DNA of 64,000 nt from an uncultured Tessaracoccus sp. (GTDB lineage: Bacteria > Actinomycetota > Actinomycetes > Propionibacteriales > Propionibacteriaceae): assembly GCF_947286155.1 (NCBI RefSeq), contig NZ_CAMYPD010000001.1:62001-126000 (forward strand), given 5' to 3'. Shown here piece by piece: positions 26,858 through 34,812 of this stretch (the stretch's first letter is position 1; each line of letters starts with the position of its first letter). The notes under the pieces were generated by a model that was given only the letters and a program-made list of their open reading frames with translations, was not told where the DNA came from and ran no database searches. The position numbers were made by a program, and so were the translations under genes.

Positions 26858-27957
26858 CTGGTGAGTCCCGGCAGTTGCAGCAGGAGACGATCCTCGCGAG
26901 TGAGGTTGCGCACCTGCCGCACGATGCGGGGCTGGTACTCAGACGGGTATCCCCACGCCACCACGCCCAGTGCAACGATTGCGCCGATCGCCGTCTCCAC
27001 CGCTCGAGCGATGAGCATCTCCCCGACGGGGTATGACGACGCGAGATGGGTCATCATCAACGCCATGGGTGTGATGAATAGCATGCCCATGCTGTAGTTG
27101 CGGGTGACGTACATCTCGCCCAGGAACTGCAGCACGATGATCCACACGATGAGCTGCCATGGCTCAGTCGGAAACGAGAGCAGAAATGCCGCGATGAGGA
27201 TGCCGCCCAGCGTGCCGACGATGCGGTGCACTGCGCGCATGAATCGGATGCGCCGGTACGGAGAAATGAGCGGCGCCACCGACGCCACCATCGCCCAGTA
27301 GGGATGCGACAGCACGGGCAACGCGTCGATGGAAAGGATGCCGATGGTGCCCGCCAGGAACGGCGCGACGAAGAATCGCACGCCGTGCCCGACGAGGTGG
27401 CTCGGCGTGTAATGCCTTGTCACCATGGGTGCCGAGTCGGGGAGCGACCCCTCACCGATGAGGTGCGCGAAGGCCCCGAAGACGACGGAGACGCCGGCGG
27501 AGAGGAACGCCACGAGCATCGCCAGCAGCGGCGGGGCGCCGTCGTGCACACCGCCGACGGCGGCCGTCGCGAAGATGAAAAAGACGGATCCGGCAGGGCG
27601 AAGGTTGAACCGGGCAGCGATCATGGCCGTCACGGCTGAGACGACGGAGCTCACGAGCATGATCGTCCACGAGTTCACCTGGAGTGAGCCCATCGTGGCG
27701 CCGATACCGATACAGACGGTGATCATGGCGCCCGCGAACGACTGGCGTAGGAACCGGGATCGACGCGATTCGTGGCGGGCGTAGATGCCGGTGAAGGAGC
27801 CGAACGTGGCGTAAATCGCTAAGTCAAGGCGGCCTAGGAGGAGCAAGGTGAGTAGGGGGAGCGCCACACCGACGGCGATACGGAACGCTGGAATGTGGTC
27901 GCGGCGCGACGGCGCCATCGTGAAGAACTCTTGTACCTTGCTCATCAATCGCATCAC
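26851..27957 (-). CDS. FUSC-family membrane protein
   Basis: A 368-residue protein resembling FUSC/aromatic-acid-exporter and fusaric-acid-resistance-like proteins. It has about ten hydrophobic helices in two similar halves, for instance AFRIAVGVALPLLTLLLLG near the N-terminus and WQLIVWIIVLQFLGEMYVTR later, and a short cytoplasmic tail (REDRLLLQLPGLTRK). The motif ATFGSFTGIYARHESRRSRF is characteristic. A start four codons further in (27945) is equally possible, as neither has a clear ribosome site. It stands alone, convergent with the GH31 operon; its stop lies within the arm of the inverted repeat. Confidence 0.78.
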   Translation of the reverse strand: MMRLMSKVQEFFTMAPSRRDHIPAFRIAVGVALPLLTLLLLGRLDLAIYATFGSFTGIYARHESRRSRFLRQSFAGAMITVCIGIGATMGSLQVNSWTIMLVSSVVSAVTAMIAARFNLRPAGSVFFIFATAAVGGVHDGAPPLLAMLVAFLSAGVSVVFGAFAHLIGEGSLPDSAPMVTRHYTPSHLVGHGVRFFVAPFLAGTIGILSIDALPVLSHPYWAMVASVAPLISPYRRIRFMRAVHRIVGTLGGILIAAFLLSFPTEPWQLIVWIIVLQFLGEMYVTRNYSMGMLFITPMALMMTHLASSYPVGEMLIARAVETAIGAIVALGVVAWGYPSEYQPRIVRQVRNLTREDRLLLQLPGLTRK

Positions 27958-28017
27958 CCGCCGGTGCAGTGTACTCGCGTGTGAGGCAGAGCCTGAACCG
28001 CGAGCGGGATGGCTGTG

Positions 28018-28554
28018 CTACGACGACAGCTCGGCGTACGCGTCCGCGAGTGCCCGGGCGGAGCGGTCGACGACGTCTTTCCAGGCCACGGCAGCCTCGT
28101 CGGCGGCATCGGAGACGTGCTTGATCATGAGCAGCTCGACGCCCAACGCGCGGCAGGCGTGGGCGACGGCGAACCCCTCCATGTCCACGATCTGGCATCG
28201 ACGCAGCAGCTCGTCGCGAGCCGGGCCGCCTGCGACGAACGAGTCGCCGGAGCCGAGCACGGGACCGTCGCCGCCCAGCTCGATGCGGTCGTCGATGTGC
28301 AGCCCGGCGGCGCGCAGCTCGTCGGTGTTGATGTCGCGATTAATCACGGCTGACGGGCGACAGATGCCAGAGATCGACGGGTCGAGGGCGCCCACCGACC
28401 CCAGGTTCACCACCCGCGACGGTCGATGCTCGAGGATGGCGCGGGTCGTCGCAACCGCTGCGGGGACCATGCCGATGCCGATGAGCTCGACGTGGACGCT
28501 GCTCGGCAGGTGCGCGGCCTCTTGAGGTGCTGCGATGAGGACGAGGTCAGTCAT
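28018..28554 (-). CDS. Nucleoside phosphorylase-superfamily nucleosidase (MTA/SAH nucleosidase-like)
   Basis: A 178-residue enzyme, short for the PNP_UDP_1 superfamily. I start at ATG 28554 (MTDLVLIAAPQEAAHLP), since a longer frame reads through low-complexity sequence that overlaps the metallothionein-like gene. Visible motifs: VVNLGSVGAL (glycine loop), VDMEGFAVAHACRALGVELL (the Met-Glu pair that contacts ribose) and MIKHVSDAAD (catalytic Asp). It probably hydrolyses or phosphorolyses a purine nucleoside such as methylthioadenosine. It is downstream of a terminator hairpin and not obviously part of the metal operon. Confidence 0.78.
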   Translation of the reverse strand: MTDLVLIAAPQEAAHLPSSVHVELIGIGMVPAAVATTRAILEHRPSRVVNLGSVGALDPSISGICRPSAVINRDINTDELRAAGLHIDDRIELGGDGPVLGSGDSFVAGGPARDELLRRCQIVDMEGFAVAHACRALGVELLMIKHVSDAADEAAVAWKDVVDRSARALADAYAELSS

Positions 28555-28581
28555 GGCCGCTACTTTGCCAGACGAACAACG

Positions 28582-28627
28582 CCGCGCGGCACCCTCCTTG
28601 TGCATGGCAAGGAGAGCGTCGCGCGGG
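28582..28627 (-). terminator. Terminator of the ArsR/metallothionein-like operon
   Basis: An inner stem CTCCTTG/CAAGGAG (28594-28600 with 28608-28614) sits within an outer CCGCGCG/CGCGCGG pairing. It begins ten bases after the stop of the Cys-rich gene. Confidence 0.6.
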
Positions 28628-28636
28628 CGGGCAGGC

Positions 28637-28882
28637 TCAGGCCTGGTGGGTGCAGTTGCTGCAGGTGCACTCGTCGCACTTGCAGCCGGCGCAGGTGGTG
28701 CAGGTGCAGTTCGTGCAGCCGCAGGTGTTGCATTCGTCGTAGTGCCCATCGTGCTCGCGGTGCGCGTGGCCGTCGTGAATGTAGTCGACGTGGCCGTCGT
28801 GCTCGCGGGTGGGGTGGCCGCAGTCGGCGGCGTGGCGGTGGGTGTGCTCGTCGTGGGTGCGGTGCTCAGTGGTCGCAGTCAT
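28637..28882 (-). CDS. His- and Cys-rich metallothionein-like metal-binding protein
   Basis: An 81-residue protein with 14 His and 12 Cys. Residues about 3-48 consist of His pairs in acidic context (HTHRH, DCGHPTREHDGHVDYIHDGH, HREHDGHYDE), known from small actinobacterial zinc-related proteins. The C-terminal 30 residues are a run of Cys in C-x-C, C-x-x-C and C-x-x-x-C spacing (CNTCGCTNCTCTTCAGCKCD and beyond), as in metallothioneins. The ATG at 28882 lies inside the 3' end of the ArsR gene and follows GAAGGAG, so the two are translationally coupled. It probably sequesters Zn, Cu or Cd in the cytosol under ArsR control. The joining of a His-repeat half to a Cys-knot half is noteworthy. No signal peptide. 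Confidence 0.82.
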   Translation of the reverse strand: MTATTEHRTHDEHTHRHAADCGHPTREHDGHVDYIHDGHAHREHDGHYDECNTCGCTNCTCTTCAGCKCDECTCSNCTHQA

Positions 28883-29177
28883 TGTTGTGCTCCTTCATGT
28901 GGTTGTGGGCGTCGAGGAAGATGTGAGCCACGTGCTCGTCGATGAGCCGGTACACCGTCCGTCGGCCATCCTTCGTCCCTTCCACCAGGTGGGCATCCCG
29001 GAGGGTGCGGAGGTGGTGGGAAGCGAGCGGCTGAGAAACGTCCAGCAGCTCGGTGAGCTCTGTGACGTCGGTGGGGCCTTGGGTGAGTCGATGAACGATG
29101 GTGGCTCGAGCGGGGTGGGCCAAGGCACGAAACAGCGTGATCACGCCGTCCGTGTCGTGGAATACCCCGTTGCTCAT
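28866..29177 (-). CDS. ArsR/SmtB-family metal-responsive repressor
   Basis: A 103-residue winged-helix regulator. LFRALAHPARATIVHRLTQG and DVSQPLASHHLRTLRDAHLV form the DNA-binding core; RRTVYRLIDEHVAHIFLDAH supplies the alpha-5 His/Asp sites typical of Zn/Co/Ni sensors, and the tail HNHMKEHNNDCDH adds more ligands. The start at 29177 has no ribosome site. A TTGACA/TAAACT promoter ends seven bases before it, so the mRNA is probably leaderless. It overlaps the metallothionein-like gene by 17 bases, forming a metal-response operon that likely represses itself. Confidence 0.88.
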   Translation of the reverse strand: MSNGVFHDTDGVITLFRALAHPARATIVHRLTQGPTDVTELTELLDVSQPLASHHLRTLRDAHLVEGTKDGRRTVYRLIDEHVAHIFLDAHNHMKEHNNDCDH

Positions 29178-29184
29178 AAGCAGT

Positions 29185-29212
29185 AGTTTATATAAAGGAT
29201 TATTTGTGTCAA
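29185..29212 (-). promoter_or_regulatory. Promoter and likely ArsR operator
   Basis: On the minus strand TTGACA (29212-29207) and TAAACT (29190-29185) are spaced 16 bases. The spacer is an AT-rich imperfect palindrome (AATAATCCTTTATAT), as expected for an SmtB/ArsR site. Transcription would start at or next to the ATG at 29177. Confidence 0.6.
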
Positions 29213-29242
29213 GCGGTGTGGGATTGTGTGCCGACGGTGCAC

Positions 29243-29782
29243 CTAGCGCAGGAGCTTCTCGGCGCCGCGCACGTTGGTGAGCAGGCGCGAGTCGAGCTCG
29301 ACGCCGTGGCGCAGGACGGTGATGGAGCCGTCGGTTTCCAAAATGAGCGCGCGCACGTGCCCCAGGTTGGTGATGCCGGATTGGCGCAGGCGCGCCCACA
29401 GCGTGCGCTGGTTGACGTGGTAGCGACGGATGGCGCGCTCGTCGAGCTCCTGGTTGGCGTAGATCACGATGGCGCGACGGTATCCGAACAGCCCGGCGCG
29501 GCGGCCGGCCCCGAAGAACGACTCAAGGAGCACGAGCATGGCGAGCGCGATCAGCCCGCCGAGCACCGTCACGTTGGGGCCGAGCATCGAACGACCCACC
29601 ACCGCACCCAGCACGAGCACCACCGCGAGCCCGGTGCCGGTGCGGTTGGCGTACAGCCGCTGCCCCCACACCCGCAGCACAGCGGTGAACGTGAGGTACA
29701 TCACCGTCGCAGAAATGATGACGCCGAGCGCCTGCGCTGGCGTGATACCCACTTCAAACCACAAGTCACGCAGGAAATCCAT
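29243..29782 (-). CDS. DUF421 membrane protein (YetF-like)
   Basis: A 179-residue protein with three N-terminal helices (residues about 15-85, e.g. GVIISATVMYLTFTAVLRVW) and a soluble C-terminal domain beginning FGYRRAIVIYANQELDERAI, typical of DUF421/YetF proteins. The stretch RRYHVNQRTLWARLRQSGIT, then HVRALILETDGSITVLR, matches the family's conserved end. Homologues act in spore or membrane physiology in Bacillus; no role is known here. Transcribed towards the ArsR promoter with about 30 bases between. Confidence 0.85.
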   Translation of the reverse strand: MDFLRDLWFEVGITPAQALGVIISATVMYLTFTAVLRVWGQRLYANRTGTGLAVVLVLGAVVGRSMLGPNVTVLGGLIALAMLVLLESFFGAGRRAGLFGYRRAIVIYANQELDERAIRRYHVNQRTLWARLRQSGITNLGHVRALILETDGSITVLRHGVELDSRLLTNVRGAEKLLR

Positions 29783-29904
29783 GCGCCTATCGTTCCACTG
29801 ATGCGCTGCATGGTGCGGGAAGGCAGAAATTTGTCCTGTGGAAAACGGGCGTGGAGGGGTGCGAGTTGCCTATAACCCTGGTACACCACTTCGAAAGGAC
29901 CACC

Positions 29905-30291
29905 GTGCAGCAATTCATCGACATGTTCCTCATGCTCCGCCGCGCCTCGCTGTTAGCTTCGGCCGACGAGCACCTCCACCCCGTCGTGCGTCACCACTTG
30001 TCCATCACAGAGCTCAATAGCTACGCCATGCTGCTGCCTTGCCCTGATGAACCGTATGCCACACCCGACGACGCCCACCTCACCTATCCGCTCACGGCGA
30101 CGGGGTGCGTCGGGGAGGCGTATCGCATCGCGCTGGCGGAGGCGGCGAACGATCCGGGGGTCATCCCGGCAGACATGCTGTGGGCGCTGGCGTCGTTGCA
30201 TGAGGAGCTGATGGATCACGACGCATCTCGGGGCGACGAGCTCGCTCAGCATGCGCTCGCGGAGCACGGCTGGCCCATCCAAGACGAGTAA
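29905..30291 (+). CDS. Hypothetical protein, small His-rich cytoplasmic
   Basis: A 128-residue protein I do not recognise. The GTG at 29905 (GTGCAGCAATTC) follows GAAAGGA at good spacing. An in-frame upstream start at 29851 lacks a ribosome site. It appears helical and acidic, with a His cluster (DEHLHPVVRHHLS) near residue 25-37 and no membrane segment or signal. It lies 43 bases before the GH13 gene and may share its transcript. Confidence 0.55.
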   Translation: MQQFIDMFLMLRRASLLASADEHLHPVVRHHLSITELNSYAMLLPCPDEPYATPDDAHLTYPLTATGCVGEAYRIALAEAANDPGVIPADMLWALASLHEELMDHDASRGDELAQHALAEHGWPIQDE

Positions 30292-30334
30292 CACCCTCAT
30301 CGCTAGGATGGTTGGCAATTCTGAAGGGAACGTG

Positions 30335-31519
30335 ATGACCGACCTCAGCCATGCCATCTGGTGGCACGTGTATCCGCTCGGCGCACTGGGCGCGCCCACG
30401 CACGCCGCACCCGACGTGCCGGCGCGTGAGCACGCGAAGTTTGAGCCCTGGCTCGACTACGCCCTGGAGCTGGGCTGTAACGGCCTGCTGCTCGGGCCCA
30501 TCTTCGACTCCGTCAGCCACGGCTACGACACTCTCGACCACTTTCGTATCGACGCCCGCCTGGGCACGGAAGCCGACTTCGACCGGCTCGTCGCGGCGTG
30601 CAAGGAACGGGGCGTCCAGCTCATCCTTGATGGTGTGTTCAACCACGTGGCCTACAGCCACAAGTTCATCACCGAGCGCCCCGACATGGTGCGATGGGTG
30701 GACGGGCACCCGCTCGGCTGGGAAGGCAACTTCGATCTCGTCGAACTGCAGCACACCAACGCCGACGTGCAGCAGTTCGTCGGCGATGTGATGCTGCACT
30801 GGCTGCGCAAGGGTATTACCGGCTGGCGGCTCGACGTCGCCTACTCGGTGTCGCCGCAGTTCTGGTCGAGCGTGATTGGGCGCGTGCGCGAGGAGTTCCC
30901 CGACGCGGTCTTCCTGGGCGAGGTCATCCACGGCGACTACCCGAAATTTGTGGAGGCATCCGGCGTCGACACCGTCACCCAGTACGAGCTGTGGAAGGCC
31001 ATCTGGAGCTCTATCAACGACAGCAACCCGTGGGAACTCGCTCACGCGCTGGAGCGCCACGTCGAGTTCTGCCGCCACTTCCTGCCGCAGACGTTCGTCG
31101 GCAACCACGACGTCACCCGCGTCGCATCCTCCGTCGGGGCCGACGGCGCGGCGCTGGCAGCGGGCGTGCTGCTCACCGTGCCCGGGCTGCCATCCATCTA
31201 CTACGGCGACGAGCAAGGCTTCACCGGCATCAAGCGTGAGGCCGAGGGCGGCGACACCGACATCCGCCAGCCGCTGCCCGAGTCACCGTCGGAGCTCTCG
31301 ACGCTGGGGGCCCAGCTGCACCGCTGGTACCAGCTGCTCATCGGCTTCCGCCGTCGGCACGCCTGGCTTTCGACTGGGCAGCTCGCCGTTACCTACAAGG
31401 CCGACGGCGTGCTCGACTACTCCATCTCCACCGCCGATCAGCGGGTCGACGTCCACGTCGACTACGCCGCGAGGAAGATGTCCATCGTCGCCCCCGACGA
31501 GGAGCTCCACACGCCGTGA
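30335..31519 (+). CDS. GH13 alpha-amylase-family enzyme (intracellular)
   Basis: A 394-residue enzyme, short for the family because the C-terminal beta domain is minimal. The start at 30335 follows GAAGGGA. All GH13 regions are present: DGVFNHV (region I), GWRLDVAYS with nucleophile Asp167 (II), FLGEVIHG with acid/base Glu196 (III) and FVGNHDVTR with Asp259 (IV). YYGDEQGFTGIKREAEGGD resembles neopullulanase/cyclomaltodextrinase-type members. No signal peptide, so it acts on internal or imported alpha-glucans. Its stop overlaps the start of the esterase gene (GTGA), so the two are coupled. Confidence 0.88.
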   Translation: MTDLSHAIWWHVYPLGALGAPTHAAPDVPAREHAKFEPWLDYALELGCNGLLLGPIFDSVSHGYDTLDHFRIDARLGTEADFDRLVAACKERGVQLILDGVFNHVAYSHKFITERPDMVRWVDGHPLGWEGNFDLVELQHTNADVQQFVGDVMLHWLRKGITGWRLDVAYSVSPQFWSSVIGRVREEFPDAVFLGEVIHGDYPKFVEASGVDTVTQYELWKAIWSSINDSNPWELAHALERHVEFCRHFLPQTFVGNHDVTRVASSVGADGAALAAGVLLTVPGLPSIYYGDEQGFTGIKREAEGGDTDIRQPLPESPSELSTLGAQLHRWYQLLIGFRRRHAWLSTGQLAVTYKADGVLDYSISTADQRVDVHVDYAARKMSIVAPDEELHTP

Positions 31520-32448
31520 GCGACGTCCCGTCGCGGTGGAGCGCCCAGCAGGATGCCGTGCTGCGGAAGATCGCCGAGCTGGAGGTGCGCTCGTCGGATA
31601 CCTCCATGGCTGCGGTGCGCGCGCGGTACGAGGCGGAGGCTCAGTGGTGGAACGAGGGCGGGCCGGCGCTGCCGGTCGGAGAGCGCCGAGTGCCGACGCG
31701 GTGGGGTGCTGTGCGCGCGACGGTGGCCCGCGGCGGTGACCCCGGAGCGCCGGTCATCGTGTGGATCCACGGGGGTGGGTACATCGTCGGGTCTCCCGAG
31801 ACGCACGAGCGCCTCACCCGCACCCTCGCCCACCTTGCCCGGGCGACGGTGGTGTCCGTCGACTACACGCTCGCGCCCGAGGCGCGCTTCCCGCAGCCGT
31901 TGGAGGAATGCGTGGCCGTGGTGCAGCACATCCGTGCCCACCCCGACGAGTGGGGCGTCGACGGGGCAGACATCACCCTCGCCGGCGACTCCGCGGGGGC
32001 GACGCTCGCCGTCGCCACCTGGCTATGGCTGCGCGACGAGGTGGGGGACGCGTCGGGAATCCGCTGCCTGCTGCTGGCCTACGGGGGCTACGGGCTGCGC
32101 GACTCGGTGTCGCGGCGCACGCTCGGCGGCTGGTGGGACGGCATGACCCCCGACGCGATGGCCTCCTGGCAGGCGCACTACATCGACGCCGACGATCTCC
32201 GCAGCCCCTACTACGACGTGCTCGCCGCCAACCTGACGGGCATTCCCCCTTGTCACATCCTCGCGACGTCGCTTGACCCCCTCCTCGACGACTCCCGTGC
32301 CCTCGCCCAGCTCCTGCCCGGTGAGAGGCATGAGCTGGTGGTGGTCGACGGGGTGATTCACACGTTCCTGCAGTACACCCGGATGCTCGACCAGGCGGAG
32401 CAGTCGCTGCGTGCCATGGCGGAGTTCTTCGCCCGGTGCGGGCAGTGA
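31516..32448 (+). CDS. Alpha/beta-hydrolase esterase, hormone-sensitive-lipase (family IV) type
   Basis: A 310-residue enzyme starting at GTG 31516 within the GH13 stop. IWIHGGGYIVGS is the HGGG oxyanion motif of family IV; LAGDSAGATLA gives the nucleophile Ser159. SLDPLLDD (Asp) and VDGVIHTFLQY (His) complete the triad. The family hydrolyses short acyl esters. Coupling to an alpha-amylase suggests removal of acyl groups from imported glucans, but this is inference. Confidence 0.85.
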   Translation: MSDVPSRWSAQQDAVLRKIAELEVRSSDTSMAAVRARYEAEAQWWNEGGPALPVGERRVPTRWGAVRATVARGGDPGAPVIVWIHGGGYIVGSPETHERLTRTLAHLARATVVSVDYTLAPEARFPQPLEECVAVVQHIRAHPDEWGVDGADITLAGDSAGATLAVATWLWLRDEVGDASGIRCLLLAYGGYGLRDSVSRRTLGGWWDGMTPDAMASWQAHYIDADDLRSPYYDVLAANLTGIPPCHILATSLDPLLDDSRALAQLLPGERHELVVVDGVIHTFLQYTRMLDQAEQSLRAMAEFFARCGQ

Positions 32449-32468
32449 CCGCTTCGGTTAGCCGGCAC

Positions 32469-32553
32469 GAAACTGCAAAACTCGCCAACAGTTGAAGGCC
32501 TCACGCGTGATTGAGCGGGGAGGGGTCGCGCTGGTGGCGAGTTTTGCAGTTTC
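32469..32553. repeat. Long inverted repeat (19-bp perfect arms, 47-base loop) between convergent genes
   Basis: GAAACTGCAAAACTCGCCA (32469-32487) is perfectly complementary to 32535-32553. It starts 20 bases after the esterase stop and ends 18 bases before the end of the response-regulator gene. Probable two-way terminator; same type as 26774, 38510 and 58678. Confidence 0.8.
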
Positions 32554-32571
32554 TCAGCTGGCACCCCGGCG

Positions 32572-33249
32572 TCAGGGCTGCGCGCGATCGCCGAGGTAGG
32601 CGAGGATGGCTCGCACGCGGCGGTTTTCCTCCGACGGGCTGAGGCCGAGTTTCAGGAAAATCGACGACACGTGCTTGGCGACGGCGGCACCGGAGATGAC
32701 GAGCCGTTCCGCGATCTCACTGTTCGCAAGCCCGCGCGCCATGAGCTCCAGCACCTCGAGCTCACGCGACGTGAGCGTACCGAGCCCGGACTTCGTCGCG
32801 CGCATCATCGCTCTAGCCACCTCGGGGTCGATGGCGACACCGCCTGCGAGCACCACCTTCAGCTGCCCCAGGAAATCCGCCACCTCGGAGATGCGGTCCT
32901 TCAGCAGGTACCCCGTGCCGCCCCCGTCGGCTGGCCCGTCGAGGGCGAACAGCTGCTGGGCATAGGCGGGCGACACGTACTGGCTCAGCACCATCACCGA
33001 GAGCCCAGGGTGACGCTGCTTCAGTTCCAGAGCTGCGGTGAGCCCGTCGTTGGTCATCGTGGGCGGCATGCGCACGTCGGTGATGATGCCGTCGGGCAAC
33101 TGATCGGCTTCGGCGAGCGCGTCGACGCGTGCGACGAGGCCCTCGGCGTCGGACTCGTGCGCGACAATCTCGAACCCCTGGCGTTCCAGGAGGCCAGCGA
33201 GTCCTTCGCGCAGCAGGGCGGAATCGTCGGCGAGCACGAGTTTCGTCAT
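32572..33249 (-). CDS. LuxR/NarL-family response regulator
   Basis: A 225-residue regulator. The receiver has acidic DD at residues 8-9 and phospho-acceptor Asp58 (IITDVRMPP). The LuxR domain includes LTSRELEVLELMARGLANSE and VAKHVSSIFLKLGLSPSEEN. Receiver residues YVSPAYAQQLFALDGPADGG resemble the group associated with FtsX-type exporters. Its start overlaps the kinase gene by four bases. Divergent from the ABC/FtsX transporter at 34114-36278, its probable target. Confidence 0.9.
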   Translation of the reverse strand: MTKLVLADDSALLREGLAGLLERQGFEIVAHESDAEGLVARVDALAEADQLPDGIITDVRMPPTMTNDGLTAALELKQRHPGLSVMVLSQYVSPAYAQQLFALDGPADGGGTGYLLKDRISEVADFLGQLKVVLAGGVAIDPEVARAMMRATKSGLGTLTSRELEVLELMARGLANSEIAERLVISGAAVAKHVSSIFLKLGLSPSEENRRVRAILAYLGDRAQP

Positions 33250-34004
33250 GGGAGGTCCTTTTCGGGGTGGGCGGCGACGTGGGCGACGAGTCCGCCCTCG
33301 CCGCGCTGGAGGAGCAAGGGGATGGAGGCGGCCACCTGGGTGGGGCCGCCGTCGGGGCTCGAGAGGGTGAGCGAGCCGCCGAACGCGGCGAGGCGCTCGC
33401 GCATGCCGGCCAAGCCGTGCCCGTCGACGAATGTGGCGCCGCCTGGGCCTTGGTCGACGACGGAGATTCGCAGCGTCGATCCTGCCGTGAGGAGTACGTT
33501 CATGGGCTTGTCGGGTGCGTATTTCCGCGCGTTGGTGATGGCTTCGACGGCGAAGAAGTACGCGGCGGCGAGCACGCCTTCGGACAGCTCCGGCAGGGGA
33601 TTGGGGCAGATGATGCGCACGTCGTCGTTGGTGGCATTCGCGACGTCGGTGAGCGCCGCCTCTAACCCGAGCTCGACGAGCGCCTGCGGGTGGATACCGC
33701 GCACCGTAGCGCGCAGCGAGTCGAGGCCCTGCTGCAGCGTGTGCTGCGCGTCGCGGAGCAGTGCGGCGAGGGCAGGGTCATCGGCGAGGGTGGGGGAGAG
33801 CTGCGCCTCGCCCAGCTGCATCTTGGCAGCGACAAGGTACTGCTGGGCGCCGTCATGGAGGTCGCGCTCGATCCGCCGACGCTCCACCTCATAGGCGTCG
33901 ACGATAACCCGCCGCGACTCCGTGAGCTCCCGGATGGTGCGCGCGGCGCGTTCCTCGTGCGACTGGGCGCGACGCGTCCCTCGCGCCCGAAATGGCCAAA
34001 CCAC
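33246..34004 (-). CDS. Soluble histidine kinase (HisKA_3), partner of 32572
   Basis: A 252-residue kinase without any membrane segment or sensor domain. From a GTG start it goes almost directly into a coiled helix (RTIRELTESRRVIVDAYEVE) and the phospho-accepting RRIERDLHDGAQQYLVAAKM (His50). The ATPase domain is complete (EAITNARKYAPDKP, VDQGPGG, HGLAGMRERLAAFGG). A kinase this short must receive its signal from a partner, plausibly the FtsX exporter next door. A longer N-terminus was looked for upstream and not found. Confidence 0.85.
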   Translation of the reverse strand: MVWPFRARGTRRAQSHEERAARTIRELTESRRVIVDAYEVERRRIERDLHDGAQQYLVAAKMQLGEAQLSPTLADDPALAALLRDAQHTLQQGLDSLRATVRGIHPQALVELGLEAALTDVANATNDDVRIICPNPLPELSEGVLAAAYFFAVEAITNARKYAPDKPMNVLLTAGSTLRISVVDQGPGGATFVDGHGLAGMRERLAAFGGSLTLSSPDGGPTQVAASIPLLLQRGEGGLVAHVAAHPEKDLP

Positions 34005-34113
34005 GCCCCCAATCTATCCGCTGCTTCGGGGGATGGGGGTAGTGCCAGCACTACCTCAAAGACGGAATCCCAGGCCATGGTGCGTGGGGCTTTGGCACGA
34101 TGAACTGGTGAAC

Positions 34114-34812
34114 ATGAATCAACCACTGCTCACAACCACCGACATCGTCAAGCGTTTTGGCCAGGTGCAGGCGCTCGCCGGCATCAGCCTCACCATCGGC
34201 GCGGGAGAAACCGTCGCCATCATGGGCCCGTCGGGTTCCGGAAAATCCACCCTGCTGCACTGCCTCTCCGGCGTGCTCGCCCCCGACGCGGGCGAGGTGC
34301 AGTTCGCGGGGAAGCCGCTGTCAGCGCTGCCTGACAAGGAACGTTCCCACATCCGCCTGCACGACTTCGGCTTCGTCTTCCAAGACGGCCAGCTCATCCC
34401 CGAGCTGCCGGCCCGCGAGAACGTCGCGCTGCCGCTCATGCTCACCGGCACCCGCGCCGGCAAGGCCCTGCAAGCCGCCGACGAGGTGCTCAACCAGCTC
34501 GGCTTGGGCGAGCTGCGCAACCGCCGACCGGCAGAAATGTCGGGCGGCCAGGCTCAGCGCGTCGCGATTGCCCGCGCCCTCGTCGGAAAACCAGCCGTGG
34601 TGTTCGCCGACGAGCCCTCCGGTGCCCTCGACCAGGCCACCGGGCACGAGATGATGCAGCTGCTCACCACGTCGGTATCGATGAGTGGGGCCGCGTTGGT
34701 GCTTGTCACGCACGATCTCGGCGTCGCTCGCTGGTGCTCCAGGCTCGTTGAGATCCGCGACGGCTTGGTTCACGCCGACAGCCCGCTCAACGCCCGAAAG
34801 GAGACCGTGTGA
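34114..34812 (+). CDS. ABC transporter ATP-binding protein (LolD/MacB type)
   Basis: A 232-residue ATPase. Walker A is GPSGSGKSTLL, the Q-loop FVFQDGQLIPEL, the signature MSGGQAQRVAIARAL, Walker B VVFADEPSGALD, and the switch LVTHDLGVA. This is the MacB/LolD/BceA class that works with an FtsX permease, here the gene overlapping downstream. ATG 34114 is chosen; GTG 34108, two codons earlier, is possible. Divergent from the two-component pair. Confidence 0.9.
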   Translation: MNQPLLTTTDIVKRFGQVQALAGISLTIGAGETVAIMGPSGSGKSTLLHCLSGVLAPDAGEVQFAGKPLSALPDKERSHIRLHDFGFVFQDGQLIPELPARENVALPLMLTGTRAGKALQAADEVLNQLGLGELRNRRPAEMSGGQAQRVAIARALVGKPAVVFADEPSGALDQATGHEMMQLLTTSVSMSGAALVLVTHDLGVARWCSRLVEIRDGLVHADSPLNARKETV

